Numbered from the stretch's first letter, positions 23,716 to 34,248 are shown. The stretch: 64,000 nt of DNA from Frigoribacterium sp. PhB160 (GCF_003751785.1 NZ_RKIE01000001.1:124001-188000); one strand, 5' to 3'. Made by a program: numbers and translations. The notes: generated by a model not told the origin, from the letters alone.

Positions 23716-25569
23716 TCAGGAGCCTCGGAGGCTGCCGTTCTCACCCGGGCGGTCGCGATCGTCACCCGGCGCGGTCGCCGCCGTGGTCGCCGCCGCCGCC
23801 GAGGTGCGGACGCTCCCGGTGTCGGGCGCGACCAGCGCGCCGGTCGCGGCCGCCGCCTCCTGGGCCGCCACCGCTGCCGCGGCCGACGCGGCCTGGGCGT
23901 CGTCGTGGGCCTCGTCGATGGCCGACTTCTGCCGCAGCGGCGTCGCCTTGAGGAAGAAGCTCAGCACGAACGCGACCAGCACGACGGCGAGGGCGACCCA
24001 GAACACGGTGACGGCCGCGCTCGCGAACCCGTCGAGGAAGGGCGCCGCCAGGCGGCGGTCGGCCGTGTTGAGGAACGACGTGTTGCCGTTCAGCGCACCG
24101 CTCACCGACGAGGTGTCGCCGCCCTGCGCCGCCTGGTACAGCTTCAGGATCGACGCGTTTCCCGGATCGGCGACGACCGCCGGGTCGGCGAGGGCGCTCT
24201 GCACGTCGCGCTGCAGCGACGTGTCGACGAAGGCCGCCGCGATGGTCTGGGGGATGCGCGAGAACAGCACCGAGAAGAGCACGGCCGTGCCGAGGGTGCC
24301 GCCGATCTGGCGGAAGAACGTCGAGGCCGACGTCGCCACCCCGATGTCGCGCGGGCCGACCGAGTTCTGCGACGCGATGGTCAGGGTCTGCATCAGCTGA
24401 CCGAGCCCGAGGCCGACCAGCAGCATGCCGATCATCATGAACCAGTAGGGCTTGTCGTACGAGAGGTTCGTGAACCAGAAGAAGCCGAGCGACATGAACG
24501 CGGTGCCCGTGATCGGGAAGACCTTGTAGCGCCCGGTGCGCGAGATGAGCTGGCCCGAGACGATCGACGAGATCATCAGCCCGGCGATCATCGGCAGCAT
24601 CTGGAAGCCGCTCTCGGTCGGGGTCGCCCCGTTGACGAGCTGCAGGTACAGCGGCACGGTCAGCAGCGCGCCGAACATGCCGAACCCGACGAGCACGCCG
24701 AGCACGGTCGACATCGAGAAGGTCGGGCTGCGGAAGAGCTTGAGCGGGATGAGTGCGTCGTCGCCCATCGCCCGCTCGATCGCGACGAACGAGGCGATGC
24801 CGACGGCGCCGACGACGTAGCAGGCGAGCGCGCCGGGCGACGACCAGCCCCACTCGCGGCCCTGCTCGGCGACGAGCAGCAGCGGCACGGCGGCGACGAT
24901 CACGGCGGCGGCCCCGAGCCAGTCGATGCGGACGTTCTCGCGCCTCTTCTGCCCGGGGATGTGCAGGAACTTCACGACGACCGCGAGAGCGACGATGCCG
25001 ATGGGGATGTTGATGAGGAAGACCCACCGCCAGCCCGTGACGAACAAGATCTGGTCGGCGCCGGCGAACAGGCCGCCGACCAGCGGCCCGATGACGCTCG
25101 AGACGCCGAAGACGGCGAGGAAGTACCCCTGGTACTTGGCCCGCTCGCGCGGGGCGAGGATGTCGCCCATGATCGTCAGCGGCAGCGCCATGAGCCCGCC
25201 CGCGCCCATGCCCTGGATCGCCCGGAAGATCGCGAGCTGGTACATGCTCTCGCTGAACCCGGCGGCGAGCGAGCCGACCAGGAAGATCGAGATCGCGATC
25301 AGGAAGAGCGGGCGACGGCCGAAGATGTCGCTGAGCTTGCCGTAGATCGGCGTGGAGATCGTCGAGACGATCAGGTACGCCGTCGTGACCCAGGCCTGCA
25401 GGCTGAGGCCGTCGAGGTCGTCGGCGATGGTCCGCATCGAGGTGCCGACGATGGTCTGGTCGAGCGCCGAGAGGAACATGCCGGCCATCAGGCCGAAGAT
25501 CACGAACAGGATCTGCCGGTGGTTCATGAGCCCCTGGCGTTCGACGGGGGCGGTGGTCGTGCGTGACAT
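23716..25569 (-). CDS. DHA2-family (EmrB/QacA-type) multidrug MFS exporter
   Basis: A 617-aa, 14-helix drug:H+ antiporter. Visible hallmarks: MFLSALDQTIVGTSMRTIADDL (helix 1), YLIVSTISTPIYGKLSDIFGRRP (motif A) and AVFGVSSVIGPLVGGLFAG (antiporter motif C, GxxxGPxxGG). The final 60 or so residues form an Ala-rich cytosolic tail. Start ATG 25569 follows AGGAAG. A perfect palindrome, TGCGTA-G-TACGCA, lies about 100 bp upstream, and a MarR gene lies downstream beyond a terminator. Together they look like a MarR-regulated efflux unit. Confidence 0.92.
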   Translation of the reverse strand: MSRTTTAPVERQGLMNHRQILFVIFGLMAGMFLSALDQTIVGTSMRTIADDLDGLSLQAWVTTAYLIVSTISTPIYGKLSDIFGRRPLFLIAISIFLVGSLAAGFSESMYQLAIFRAIQGMGAGGLMALPLTIMGDILAPRERAKYQGYFLAVFGVSSVIGPLVGGLFAGADQILFVTGWRWVFLINIPIGIVALAVVVKFLHIPGQKRRENVRIDWLGAAAVIVAAVPLLLVAEQGREWGWSSPGALACYVVGAVGIASFVAIERAMGDDALIPLKLFRSPTFSMSTVLGVLVGFGMFGALLTVPLYLQLVNGATPTESGFQMLPMIAGLMISSIVSGQLISRTGRYKVFPITGTAFMSLGFFWFTNLSYDKPYWFMMIGMLLVGLGLGQLMQTLTIASQNSVGPRDIGVATSASTFFRQIGGTLGTAVLFSVLFSRIPQTIAAAFVDTSLQRDVQSALADPAVVADPGNASILKLYQAAQGGDTSSVSGALNGNTSFLNTADRRLAAPFLDGFASAAVTVFWVALAVVLVAFVLSFFLKATPLRQKSAIDEAHDDAQAASAAAAVAAQEAAAATGALVAPDTGSVRTSAAAATTAATAPGDDRDRPGENGSLRGS

Positions 25570-25668
25570 GGAGCTGCTTCCTGGAGCGGACTGCGGAGCG
25601 GGACCGGGCGAGAGGGGACCGCGGGAGGCGCGGTTCGGCACGGCGCGGAGGGACCGCCGCGCAGACAT

Positions 25669-25681
25669 TGCGTAGTACGCA
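25669..25681. promoter_or_regulatory. Operator candidate TGCGTA-G-TACGCA
   Basis: A perfect 6-1-6 inverted repeat in the AT-richer patch between the exporter (-) and the VanY-like gene (+). Likely site for the neighbouring MarR regulator (23526); inferred from symmetry and position. Confidence 0.55.
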
Positions 25682-25727
25682 GAAGTTACTGCACTGCACG
25701 ATCCTCCGCCAGGCGTCCAGGGCCCCG

Positions 25728-25733
25728 TAGCCT
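25728..25733 (+). promoter_or_regulatory. -10 box TAGCCT of the VanY-like gene (leaderless)
   Basis: TAGCCT, 6 nt, then ATG 25740. Confidence 0.5.
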
Positions 25734-25739
25734 GGGGGC

Positions 25740-26600
25740 ATGCCGGCGCACCGCTCGAGACCCGTCCGCGCGATCACCACGGCCGTGGGCCTCGTGCTCG
25801 TGACGGCCGTCGTCGCCGGCTGCACGGGGGGCGACGACGGCGGCGGCGGGACGACGGCCACCGGCACCGCGCCTCCGGCGGGGCCGTCGTCGTCGGCCAC
25901 GTCGAGCGCCGCGCCGACCGACGACCCGACCGACGACCCTCCGGAGGAGACCGTGGCCCCCGAGCCGAGCGAGACGCCCGCCCCGGGCTTCGACAAGACG
26001 GCGATGTCGATCGACGACCCCGCCAGCCTCTGGGTCGTCAGCGACAAGCTGCGGCCGCTGCAGCCGAGCGACTACGCGCCGAGCGACCTCGTCACGATCG
26101 CGGTGCCGTCGCAGAACCCGCCGGTCTTCCGCGCCGAGGCGGGGCAGGCGCTGCTCGACCTCGTCGCGGCGGGCGAGGCGGCGGGCGCCGGGCAGTTCCA
26201 GGTGCAGAGCGCGTACCGGTCGTACGCGACGCAGGTCAGCGTCTACGGCGGCTGGGTGCAGCGGCTCGGGCAGGCGCAGGCCGACATCCAGAGCGCGCGG
26301 CCCGGGTACTCCGAGCACCAGACCGGGCTCGTCGCCGACATCAGCCCGATCCCGCTGAGCTGCGCGCTGCAGGCGTGCTTCGGCGACACGCCCCAAGGGC
26401 GGTGGCTGGCCGAGAACGCCTGGCGGTACGGCTGGCTGCTGCGCTACCCGGCCGACAAGACGGCCGTCACCGGCTTCACGTACGAGCCCTGGCACTTCCG
26501 CTACGTGGGGGTGCCGCTCGCGACCGAGATGCACGAGACCGGCGTCACCACCCTCGAGGAGTTCTTCGGGCTGCCGGCCGCCCCGACCTACGCCGGCTGA
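25740..26600 (+). CDS. VanY-type D-Ala-D-Ala carboxypeptidase lipoprotein
   Basis: A 286-aa exported lipoprotein: signal helix and lipobox VVAGC (Cys near residue 27), then a Thr/Ser/Pro/acidic linker to about residue 85. The peptidase_M15 domain shows QSAYRSYATQ, the zinc motif SEHQTGLVADI (HxxxxxxD) and EPWHFRYV (catalytic Glu and third zinc His). It should trim D-alanine from peptidoglycan stems outside the membrane. No vanRS or vanHAX genes are nearby, so it is more likely a housekeeping carboxypeptidase than a vancomycin resistance gene. Confidence 0.88.
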   Translation: MPAHRSRPVRAITTAVGLVLVTAVVAGCTGGDDGGGGTTATGTAPPAGPSSSATSSAAPTDDPTDDPPEETVAPEPSETPAPGFDKTAMSIDDPASLWVVSDKLRPLQPSDYAPSDLVTIAVPSQNPPVFRAEAGQALLDLVAAGEAAGAGQFQVQSAYRSYATQVSVYGGWVQRLGQAQADIQSARPGYSEHQTGLVADISPIPLSCALQACFGDTPQGRWLAENAWRYGWLLRYPADKTAVTGFTYEPWHFRYVGVPLATEMHETGVTTLEEFFGLPAAPTYAG

Positions 26601-26622
26601 GCCGCGCAGGTCGGGGTCACGG

Positions 26623-27717
26623 TCACTTCTTGGGGTAGACCGCGGCGAGGCCGGCGGCGTCGCCGACGCCCTTGAGGCGCGACGAGAAGTCGCACGGGGG
26701 GATGGACGGCTTCATCGTCTGGCCGGTCGAGGCGGCGACGTGGCCGAGCCCGAGGGCGTGGCCGAGCTCGTGCGAGGCGGCCGTCGACAGGTCGTAGCGC
26801 GTGCCCTTGCAGCCGGTGGCCGACGTGCTGGAGAACCACGACTGGGTGGTCGAGAAGGCGATGTCGGCCTCGAGGATCGTCGACCCCGAGTACACGACGC
26901 AGGTCAGGCCGAGGATGCCCTTCGGGAGCTGCTGCCAGCCGACGACGTTGACCTTGTCGCGGGAGCCCGTGCACGAGCCCGCCGTGGTGATCGCGGGTCG
27001 GGCCGTCGTCGTCCCGGCGAGGACGGCGGAGGCGCGGGTCGCGACCGTCGCGCCGGCGCCGCATCGCGTCCCGCCGGAGGCCATGGACTTGAAGGCCGCG
27101 TCGATGACGGAGGTCGAGTTCGACGACGGGCGACCGCTGTCGTTCGACTTCCACGTGTAGGCGCCGGGCCACGACCGGCCGGTCTTGACGAAGGCCGTGC
27201 GGGCCGAGGCCGCGCACGAGGTCGAAGTGGGGACGGCGGCGGTGGCGGCGGTGCCGAGGGCGCCGGCGTCGGCGTGGGGCGCGTGCGCCTCGTGCGCCTC
27301 GTGCGCCTCGTGACCGAGCAGCACCGAGACGCGGCCGGCGGCGGTGCGCTGCACGACGGCGTCGGCGTCGGAGGCGTCGTCCGCTCCGCCGGCCGCGAGG
27401 GCGTCGAGCGCGAGGGTCGTGCCGGCGGCGGGCACGCCGATGGTCCGGCCGTCGCCGATGTCGATGGTCACGCCGGCGTAGTCGCAGGTGCCGGTCAGGT
27501 CGGCCGCCTGCTCGACGGTCACGACCGCCACGTCGGTGCACGCGACGGGTGCGGCGCTCGGGGTCGTCGGGGTCAGGGGTGCCGTGGCCGAGAGCACGCC
27601 GGCGACGAGCGCCACGGCGGCAGCCAGGCTGCTCACCGTCGCGACGAGGTGCGTGCGGGTCGGCCGACGACGGATCGAGGAGGCGCGCTCGGGGCTGCGC
27701 GCATCGGTGGTCTTCAC
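26623..27717 (-). CDS. Secreted matrixin-like zinc metalloprotease
   Basis: A 364-aa exported protease. The N-terminus has a twin-arginine-like basic patch (SIRRRPTRTH) and a hydrophobic signal (VATVSSLAAAVALVAGVLSA). A propeptide-like region contains a His repeat HEAHEAHEAHAPH (about residues 135-147). The metzincin motif HELGHALGLGH (HExxHxxGxxH) and Met-turn QTMKPS are near the C-terminus. Start is GTG 27717, with GGAG upstream. The domain is distantly matrixin-like; the substrate is unknown. It converges with the VanY-like gene 22 nt away, which leaves no room for a separate terminator. Confidence 0.82.
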   Translation of the reverse strand: MKTTDARSPERASSIRRRPTRTHLVATVSSLAAAVALVAGVLSATAPLTPTTPSAAPVACTDVAVVTVEQAADLTGTCDYAGVTIDIGDGRTIGVPAAGTTLALDALAAGGADDASDADAVVQRTAAGRVSVLLGHEAHEAHEAHAPHADAGALGTAATAAVPTSTSCAASARTAFVKTGRSWPGAYTWKSNDSGRPSSNSTSVIDAAFKSMASGGTRCGAGATVATRASAVLAGTTTARPAITTAGSCTGSRDKVNVVGWQQLPKGILGLTCVVYSGSTILEADIAFSTTQSWFSSTSATGCKGTRYDLSTAASHELGHALGLGHVAASTGQTMKPSIPPCDFSSRLKGVGDAAGLAAVYPKK

Positions 27718-27885
27718 GTCGGGTCGTTCTCCAGTGTCGGGGTCGGGTGGTGTGCCTGACGCCGGGTCTGCGGAGGCACGATCGCGAGCGTATGCAGACG
27801 CATGGAGTTGAGGTCGACCCCAGAACGAGGCCGTTCGGTGGCGCCCCGCATGGCTGCGTGCGGGAGTGGCCGGAGAACGAACGAA

Positions 27886-27927
27886 GGACGCCGGACCGCG
27901 GCGGTCTCCCGCTGCGGTCCGGCGTCC
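27886..27927 (-). terminator. Terminator of pgm
   Basis: GGACGCCGGACCGC (27886-27899) pairs perfectly with 27914-27927. Read on the minus strand, the hairpin is followed by TTCGTTCGTTCT. It lies about 50 bp past the pgm stop. Confidence 0.75.
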
Positions 27928-27979
27928 TCGTGGTGCCGGTGCGTGGTGGTGCTGGTGGGGCTGGTGGTGCTTGTGCCGC

Positions 27980-29599
<1,620 letters not shown>

Positions 29600-29655
29600 G
29601 GGGTCATCTTGGCACCCGCCACCGACGGCCGTCCCAGGGCGACCGGCTCGCTCAG

Positions 29656-29661
29656 TAGGCT
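29656..29661 (+). promoter_or_regulatory. -10 box TAGGCT of pheA (leaderless)
   Basis: TAGGCT, 7 nt, then ATG 29669. Confidence 0.55.
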
Positions 29662-29668
29662 CTCGGTC

Positions 29669-30625
29669 ATGCCGACCCGCGCCTCCTCGTCCTACAGCTA
29701 CCTGGGGCCGGCCGGCACCTTCACCGAGGCGGCTCTCAAGCAGGTGCCGGAGGCGGTCGGCGCCGACTGGCGGAGCGTCAACAACGTGGGGGAGGCGCTG
29801 GCCGACGTCGTCTCCGGACGCAGCACCGCCGCGATGATCGCCATCGAGAACAGCGTCGAGGGCGGCGTCTCGGCCACGCAGGACGCGCTCGCGACCGTGC
29901 CGGGGCTCCGCATCATCGGCGAGTACCTCGTCGCCGTCGACTTCGTGCTCGTGGCGCGGCCCGGCACGACGATCGACGAGGTGCACGTCGTCAACGCCCA
30001 CCCCGTCGCGTACGCGCAGACGCACCTCTGGCTCGAGGCCCACCTGCCGGGCCACGGCCATCTGCCCGCCACGTCGAACGTGGCCGCGGCGGCCGACCTG
30101 CTCGCGGGCCCGGCGGGTGCCGGTCGCGCCGACGCGGCGGTCGCGCCGCCGACGATCACCGAGCACCACGACCTCGCGGTGCTCGCCGAGGGCATCGGCG
30201 ACAACCGCAACGCGGTCACGCGCTTCGTCCTGGTCAGCCGCACGGTCCCGGTGCCCGCCGCGACCGGTGCCGACAAGACGAGCCTCATCGTCGAGCTGCC
30301 CGAGGACGGCGCCGGCGCCCTCGTCGACATGCTCGAGCAGTTCGCGACCCGCGGCATCAACCTCAGCCTGATCCAGTCACGGCCGATCGGCGACGCCCTC
30401 GGCCGGTACCGGTTCGTCATCGACCTCGAGGGCCACGTGCTCGACGAGCGGGTCGCCGACGCCCTGCTCGGGCTCAAGCGGTTCAGCCCGAACGTGATCT
30501 TCCTCGGGTCGTACCCGCGGGCCGACGGCCGACCGGTGGCCGTGTCGCCGCGCTACGACGACGAGGCGTTCGTCGACGCCCGCGACTGGCTGCGCGCGCT
30601 CGTCACGGGCGCCGAGTCGGCCTAG
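29669..30625 (+). CDS. pheA: Prephenate dehydratase
   Basis: A 318-aa monofunctional enzyme converting prephenate to phenylpyruvate in phenylalanine synthesis. The PDT domain starts YSYLGPAGTFTEAAL, has IAIENSVEGGVSATQDAL, and carries the catalytic Thr-Arg-Phe in NAVTRFVLV (about residues 184-186). The C-terminal ACT domain (KTSLIVELPEDGAGALVDMLEQFATRGINLSLIQSRP) has QSRP in place of the common ESRP, which contacts the allosteric phenylalanine. No chorismate mutase domain is present, as is usual in actinobacteria. Confidence 0.95.
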   Translation: MPTRASSSYSYLGPAGTFTEAALKQVPEAVGADWRSVNNVGEALADVVSGRSTAAMIAIENSVEGGVSATQDALATVPGLRIIGEYLVAVDFVLVARPGTTIDEVHVVNAHPVAYAQTHLWLEAHLPGHGHLPATSNVAAAADLLAGPAGAGRADAAVAPPTITEHHDLAVLAEGIGDNRNAVTRFVLVSRTVPVPAATGADKTSLIVELPEDGAGALVDMLEQFATRGINLSLIQSRPIGDALGRYRFVIDLEGHVLDERVADALLGLKRFSPNVIFLGSYPRADGRPVAVSPRYDDEAFVDARDWLRALVTGAESA

Positions 30626-30648
30626 CCGGCCTGGCCGACCTGGTCGGG

Positions 30649-31695
30649 TCAGCTGTCGCTGGGCACCCGGACGGTGAGCGCGCCCGGGTCGACGACCGCG
30701 CGCAGGGCGACGGTCTTGCCGACGGAGTCGCCGTCGATCTCGAAGTCCTGCGGGGAGTCGAGGCGGACGACGAGCTTCTTGCCCTTCGTGTAGCGGAGCG
30801 TGCGCACCTCGCGGTGGTTGGCGGCGAGGATGCGGCGACCGACCTGGCTGCGGCGCAGCACGCCGTTCTCCCACACGATCTTGAGCCAGATCTGGACCCA
30901 GCCGAAGAAGCCCTCGGGGCGCAGCGCGACGATGTCGAAGATGCCGTCGTCGACCGCCGCGTCGGGCAGCAGCATGATGTTGGCCGGCAGCAGGCCGCAG
31001 TTGCCGACGATGATCGTGTGGGCGCGCATGGTCTTGCGACCGCCGTCGTCGAGCTCGTAGCGCACGTCGATCTTGTTGTTGTCGCGCAGGGCACGGGCGA
31101 TCGCGTCGACGTAGGCGAGCCACCCGACGCGCTTCTTCAGCTCGTCGTTCGTGTTCGCGAGCATCTTCGCGTCGAGGCCGACCCCGGCCATGACGACGAA
31201 GGCGAAGGTCTCGCGCTCGCCGTTCTCGCGCTCGACGTCGACGACGCCCAGGTCGATGTCGCGGTCGCGGCCCCGGAAGGCCGTCGCGATCGAGTCGTCG
31301 AGGTTGTCGAGCGACAGGTCGAGGTTGCGGGCCAGCAGGTTGCCCGTGCCCGAGGGGAGCAGCCCGAGCGAGGCGTCCTTGCCGCGGAGCGCCTCGGCGA
31401 CCGCACGGACGGTGCCGTCGCCGCCGGCCGCGATGACCATGTCGGCACCTGCCTCGAGGGCCTCGGCCGTGACCCCGCCTCCCGGGTCTTCCTTGCTCGT
31501 CTCGTAGAACAGGGTCTCGGCCCAGCCGGAGTCGCTCTCGTGGCGGGCGATCGCGGCCTTGACGGCGTCGATGTCGACCTTGATCGGGTTGTACACGAGG
31601 GCAGCGGTCTTCTGCCCGGCACCGGCCGAGGAGGCCTGCTCGGCCTCCGGCGTCGAGGCGTGCTCGGCGGGGGAGGAGGAGGGGGAGGTCGTCAT
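30649..31695 (-). CDS. Diacylglycerol kinase family lipid kinase
   Basis: A 348-aa soluble lipid kinase (DAGK_cat/YegS/BmrU group). ALVYNPIKVD opens the catalytic domain; nucleotide motif IAAGGDGTVRAVAEAL, then GLLPSGTGNLLARNLDL (GTxNDxA-type loop) and DDGIFDIVAL. The first 28 or so residues are a low-complexity Ser/Ala/Glu extension. It phosphorylates diacylglycerol or a related lipid alcohol. TACGGT lies 6 nt before ATG 31695. It converges with pheA (23 nt apart). Confidence 0.88.
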   Translation of the reverse strand: MTTSPSSSPAEHASTPEAEQASSAGAGQKTAALVYNPIKVDIDAVKAAIARHESDSGWAETLFYETSKEDPGGGVTAEALEAGADMVIAAGGDGTVRAVAEALRGKDASLGLLPSGTGNLLARNLDLSLDNLDDSIATAFRGRDRDIDLGVVDVERENGERETFAFVVMAGVGLDAKMLANTNDELKKRVGWLAYVDAIARALRDNNKIDVRYELDDGGRKTMRAHTIIVGNCGLLPANIMLLPDAAVDDGIFDIVALRPEGFFGWVQIWLKIVWENGVLRRSQVGRRILAANHREVRTLRYTKGKKLVVRLDSPQDFEIDGDSVGKTVALRAVVDPGALTVRVPSDS

Positions 31696-31701
31696 CTGCT
31701 C

Positions 31702-31707
31702 ACCGTA
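31702..31707 (-). promoter_or_regulatory. -10 box TACGGT of the DAGK-family gene (leaderless)
   Basis: On the minus strand TACGGT, 6 nt, then ATG 31695. Confidence 0.55.
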
Positions 31708-31843
31708 CCGGCGGGGCCCGGCGGAGGTGACGGTCTCGGGGACGCGACGGGGGACGGAGCGCGGCCCGCGCCTCCCGGGGGAGGGGCGGCGTGGGGGCGG
31801 TGGGCAGCGGCTGTGGAAGGGACCCGCCGTCGGACGCGGTCCC

Positions 31844-31849
31844 TAGGAT
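31844..31849 (+). promoter_or_regulatory. -10 box TAGGAT of serS (leaderless)
   Basis: TAGGAT, 6 nt, then GTG 31856. Confidence 0.6.
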
Positions 31850-31855
31850 GGACGG

Positions 31856-33121
31856 GTGATCGATCCCCAGCTGCTCCGCGACGACCCCGACCTCCTCAAG
31901 GCGAGCCAGCGTGCGCGGGGCGACTCCGAGTCGCTCGTCGACGACGCGGTCGCCGCCGACGCCGCCCGACGTGCCGCCATCACGGCCTTCGAAGAGCTGC
32001 GCGCCGAGCAGAACGCCTTCGGCAAGACCGTCGCCAAGGCGCCGAAGGAGGAGAAGGCCGCGCTCGTGCAGCAGGCCCAGCAGCTCGCGGGTCGCGTGAA
32101 GGAGGCGCAGGCCGCGTCGACCGAGGCCGACGCGGTCTCCGACGCCGCCCTCCGCTCGCTCGGCAACCTCGTGGTCGAGGGCGTGCCCTCGGGCGGCGAG
32201 GAGAACTTCGTCACCCTGCGCGAGGTCGGCACCCGCCCGACCTTCGACTTCGAGCCGCTCGACCACGCCGACCTCGGCGAGAAGCTCGGCGCCATCGACA
32301 TCAAGCGCGGCACGAAGGTGTCGGGCTCGCGCTTCTACTTCCTCCGCGGCATCGGGGCGCGCCTCGAGCTCGGCATCATGAACATGGCGCTCGACCTCGC
32401 GCTGCAGAACGACTTCGTGCCGCTGATCACGCCGACGCTCGTCCGCCCCGAGGTCATGGCGGGCACCGGGTTCCTGGGCTCGCACGCCGACGAGGTCTAC
32501 CACCTGCCCGCCGACGACCTCTACCTCACGGGCACGAGCGAGGTGGCGCTCGCCGGGTACCACGCCGACGAGATCCTCGACGTCGAGGCCGGGCCGATCC
32601 GCTACGCCGGCTGGTCGACCTGCTACCGCCGCGAGGCCGGCGCCGCCGGCAAGGACAACCGCGGCATCCTCCGCGTGCACCAGTTCAACAAGCTCGAGAT
32701 GTTCAGCTACGTCCACCCCGACCAGGCCGAGGCCGAGCACGACCGCCTCGTCTCCTTCCAGGAGGAGATGATGCAGTCGCTCGGCCTGAACTACCGCGTC
32801 ATCGACGTCGCGGCCGGCGACCTCGGCTCGAGCGCGGCCCGCAAGTTCGACATCGAGGCCTGGGTGCCGACGCAGGGCACCTACCGCGAGCTCAGCAGCA
32901 CCTCGAACTGCACGACGTTCCAGGCCCGCCGCCTCGACATCCGCTACCGCACCGAGAGCGGCAAGACCGCGCCCGTCGCGACGCTGAACGGCACCCTCGC
33001 TACGACCCGCTGGCTCGTCGCCATCCTCGAGACGCACCAGCAGGCCGACGGCTCGGTCGTCGTGCCGGAGGCGCTCCGTCCGTACCTGGGCGGCCTCGAG
33101 GTCATCGAGCCGGTCGCGTGA
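31856..33121 (+). CDS. serS: Seryl-tRNA synthetase
   Basis: A 421-aa class II synthetase that charges tRNA-Ser. The N-terminal coiled coil (about 30-105) is the tRNA-binding arm. The catalytic core shows [12 protein letters not shown] (TSE loop for serine), motif 2 [21 protein letters not shown] and motif 3 ([15 protein letters not shown]), with [21 protein letters not shown] between. It is full length for bacterial SerRS. GTG 31856 is leaderless by position. A HAD phosphatase gene overlaps its stop (GTGA). Two tRNA-Ser genes also occur in the window, at 34114 and 59964. Confidence 0.97.
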   Translation: MIDPQLLRDDPDLLKASQRARGDSESLVDDAVAADAARRAAITAFEELRAEQNAFGKTVAKAPKEEKAALVQQAQQLAGRVKEAQAASTEADAVSDAALRSLGNLVVEGVPSGGEENFVTLREVGTRPTFDFEPLDHADLGEKLGAIDIKRGTKVSGSRFYFLRGIGARLELGIMNMALDLALQNDFVPLITPTLVRPEVMAGTGFLGSHADEVYHLPADDLYLTGTSEVALAGYHADEILDVEAGPIRYAGWSTCYRREAGAAGKDNRGILRVHQFNKLEMFSYVHPDQAEAEHDRLVSFQEEMMQSLGLNYRVIDVAAGDLGSSAARKFDIEAWVPTQGTYRELSSTSNCTTFQARRLDIRYRTESGKTAPVATLNGTLATTRWLVAILETHQQADGSVVVPEALRPYLGGLEVIEPVA

Positions 33122-33957
33122 GCGACGGACCCGTGGTGCCCGACCGGGCCGTGACGCCCGACGAGCAGTGGCTCGTCTGCCTCGACGTCGACGGCACGAT
33201 CATGCAAGAGAGCGGCGCCATCGGCGACGCGGTCGCCGAGCAGATCACCCGGCTCGCCGCCGAGGGGCACCAGGTCATGATCGCCACGGGGCGGTCGGCC
33301 TCGATGACCTTGCCGGTCATGGAGCGCCTCGGGCTCGTCTCCGACTACGTCGTGACGGCGAACGGCGCCGTGACGCTCGGCCGCGACCCGTCCTCGCCGA
33401 CGGGCTACAGCCAGGTGCACGTCGAAGAGTTCGACGCCACCGAGGTGCTGACGACGATCCGCTCGAACCTCTCCGCCGGCGGCTACGCCGTCGAGGACCG
33501 GAACGGCATGCTGCGGTACTGCGGCTCGTTCCCCGCGATCGAGGCGGCGGGCAACGGCGAGAAGGTCGAGTTCGAGGCCCTGTTCGAGCACCCCGCGACC
33601 CGCGTCGTCGTGGTCTCGCCCGACCACGACACCGAGGACTTCCTCGAGGTCGTCGAGCGCATGGGCCTCTCGAAGGTCAACTACAACGTCGGCTGGACGG
33701 CCTGGCTCGACATCGCCCCCGACGGCGTGACGAAGGCCACGGCGCTCGAGCGCGTGCGGGAGTGGGTCGACGTGCCGCGCAGCCGCGTGCTCGCGGCGGG
33801 CGACGGTCGCAACGACATCGACATGCTGCGGTGGGCCTCCGTCGAGGGCCGCGGAGTCGCCATGGGCCAGGCGCCCGACGACGTGCTCGAGGTCGCCAAC
33901 GAGCGCACCGGCACCGACCTCGACGACGGCCTCGCGACGGCGCTCGCGACGCTGTAG
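33118..33957 (+). CDS. HAD superfamily phosphatase, Cof type
   Basis: A 279-aa cytosolic phosphatase. Motif I CLDVDGTI (nucleophile Asp near residue 20), motif [10 protein letters not shown], motif III Lys in GVTKATAL and motif [17 protein letters not shown]. The large C2 cap between motifs II and III places it in the Cof/YidA group, which act on sugar phosphates, pyridoxal phosphate or FMN. GTG 33118 overlaps the serS stop, so the two are co-translated, an arrangement common in actinobacteria. The specific substrate is unknown. Confidence 0.9.
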   Translation: MSDGPVVPDRAVTPDEQWLVCLDVDGTIMQESGAIGDAVAEQITRLAAEGHQVMIATGRSASMTLPVMERLGLVSDYVVTANGAVTLGRDPSSPTGYSQVHVEEFDATEVLTTIRSNLSAGGYAVEDRNGMLRYCGSFPAIEAAGNGEKVEFEALFEHPATRVVVVSPDHDTEDFLEVVERMGLSKVNYNVGWTAWLDIAPDGVTKATALERVREWVDVPRSRVLAAGDGRNDIDMLRWASVEGRGVAMGQAPDDVLEVANERTGTDLDDGLATALATL

Positions 33958-34072
33958 CCGTCGGCCGCGGTCGCGGCTGCGGCAGTGTCGTGCACGGGAC
34001 GCGGTGCCGTGCGGCGAGGCGGGGGTCTCGGGGGCGGGAGCTGTCCGCCGGTGGCGGCCGCGCCTCCTCCGT

Positions 34073-34078
34073 TAGACT
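34073..34078 (+). promoter_or_regulatory. -10 box TAGACT of tRNA-Ser(TGA)
   Basis: TAGACT lies 35 nt upstream of the tRNA 5' end, leaving room for a short 5' leader. Confidence 0.4.
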
Positions 34079-34113
34079 CGGCCCGGGATGCGCGGCCTCG
34101 GTCGGGCATGCCG

Positions 34114-34198
34114 GGAGGGCTGTCCGAGCGGCCGATGGAGCTTGTCTTGAAAACAAGTGGGCAGAGATGTCTCGTGGGTTCGAATCCCACGCCCTCCG
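34114..34198 (+). tRNA. tRNA-Ser(TGA), integration target of the element
   Basis: Acceptor arm GGAGGGC (34114-34120) pairs with GCCCTCC (34191-34197), with discriminator G. The anticodon arm CTTGT-CTTGAAA-ACAAG gives anticodon TGA (serine, UCA); a long variable arm and the T-arm GTGGG-TTCGAAT-CCCAC follow. The T-arm and acceptor 3' half lie in the att repeat, so the integrated element supplies them. The next bases are CA-AA, so CCA is not encoded here, whereas at attR the chromosomal flank gives GCCA. Confidence 0.93.
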
Positions 34199-34199
34199 C
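34176..34199. repeat. attL: 24-bp integration core in tRNA-Ser
   Basis: Twenty-four bases from the T-arm (GGGTTCGAATCCCAC) through the acceptor 3' strand to GC, repeated exactly at 50073-50096. Left boundary of the 15.9-kb element. Confidence 0.88.
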
Positions 34200-34202
34200 A
34201 AA

Positions 34203-34243
34203 AGCCAGGCCCCCTGAATACCCCCGATATCGGGGGTCTGGCT
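34203..34243. terminator. Hairpin between tRNA-Ser and integrase
   Basis: CCCCCGATATCGGGGG (34221-34236) is a perfect palindrome inside outer arms AGCCAG/CTGGCT (34203-34208, 34238-34243). It lies between the convergent tRNA and int genes, so it may stop transcription both ways. Confidence 0.6.
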
Positions 34244-34248
34244 CGTCC

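Noticed and set aside
21913-25566. Very long plus-strand ORF (over 1200 codons)
   Set aside because: It runs through the GNAT gene, the methyltransferase in another frame, the MarR gene and the exporter on the opposite strand; the sequence is Arg/Gly/Glu low complexity.
25740-26600. Vancomycin resistance operon
   Set aside because: Only a VanY-type carboxypeptidase is present; no vanHAX or vanRS genes are nearby, so a housekeeping wall enzyme is more likely.
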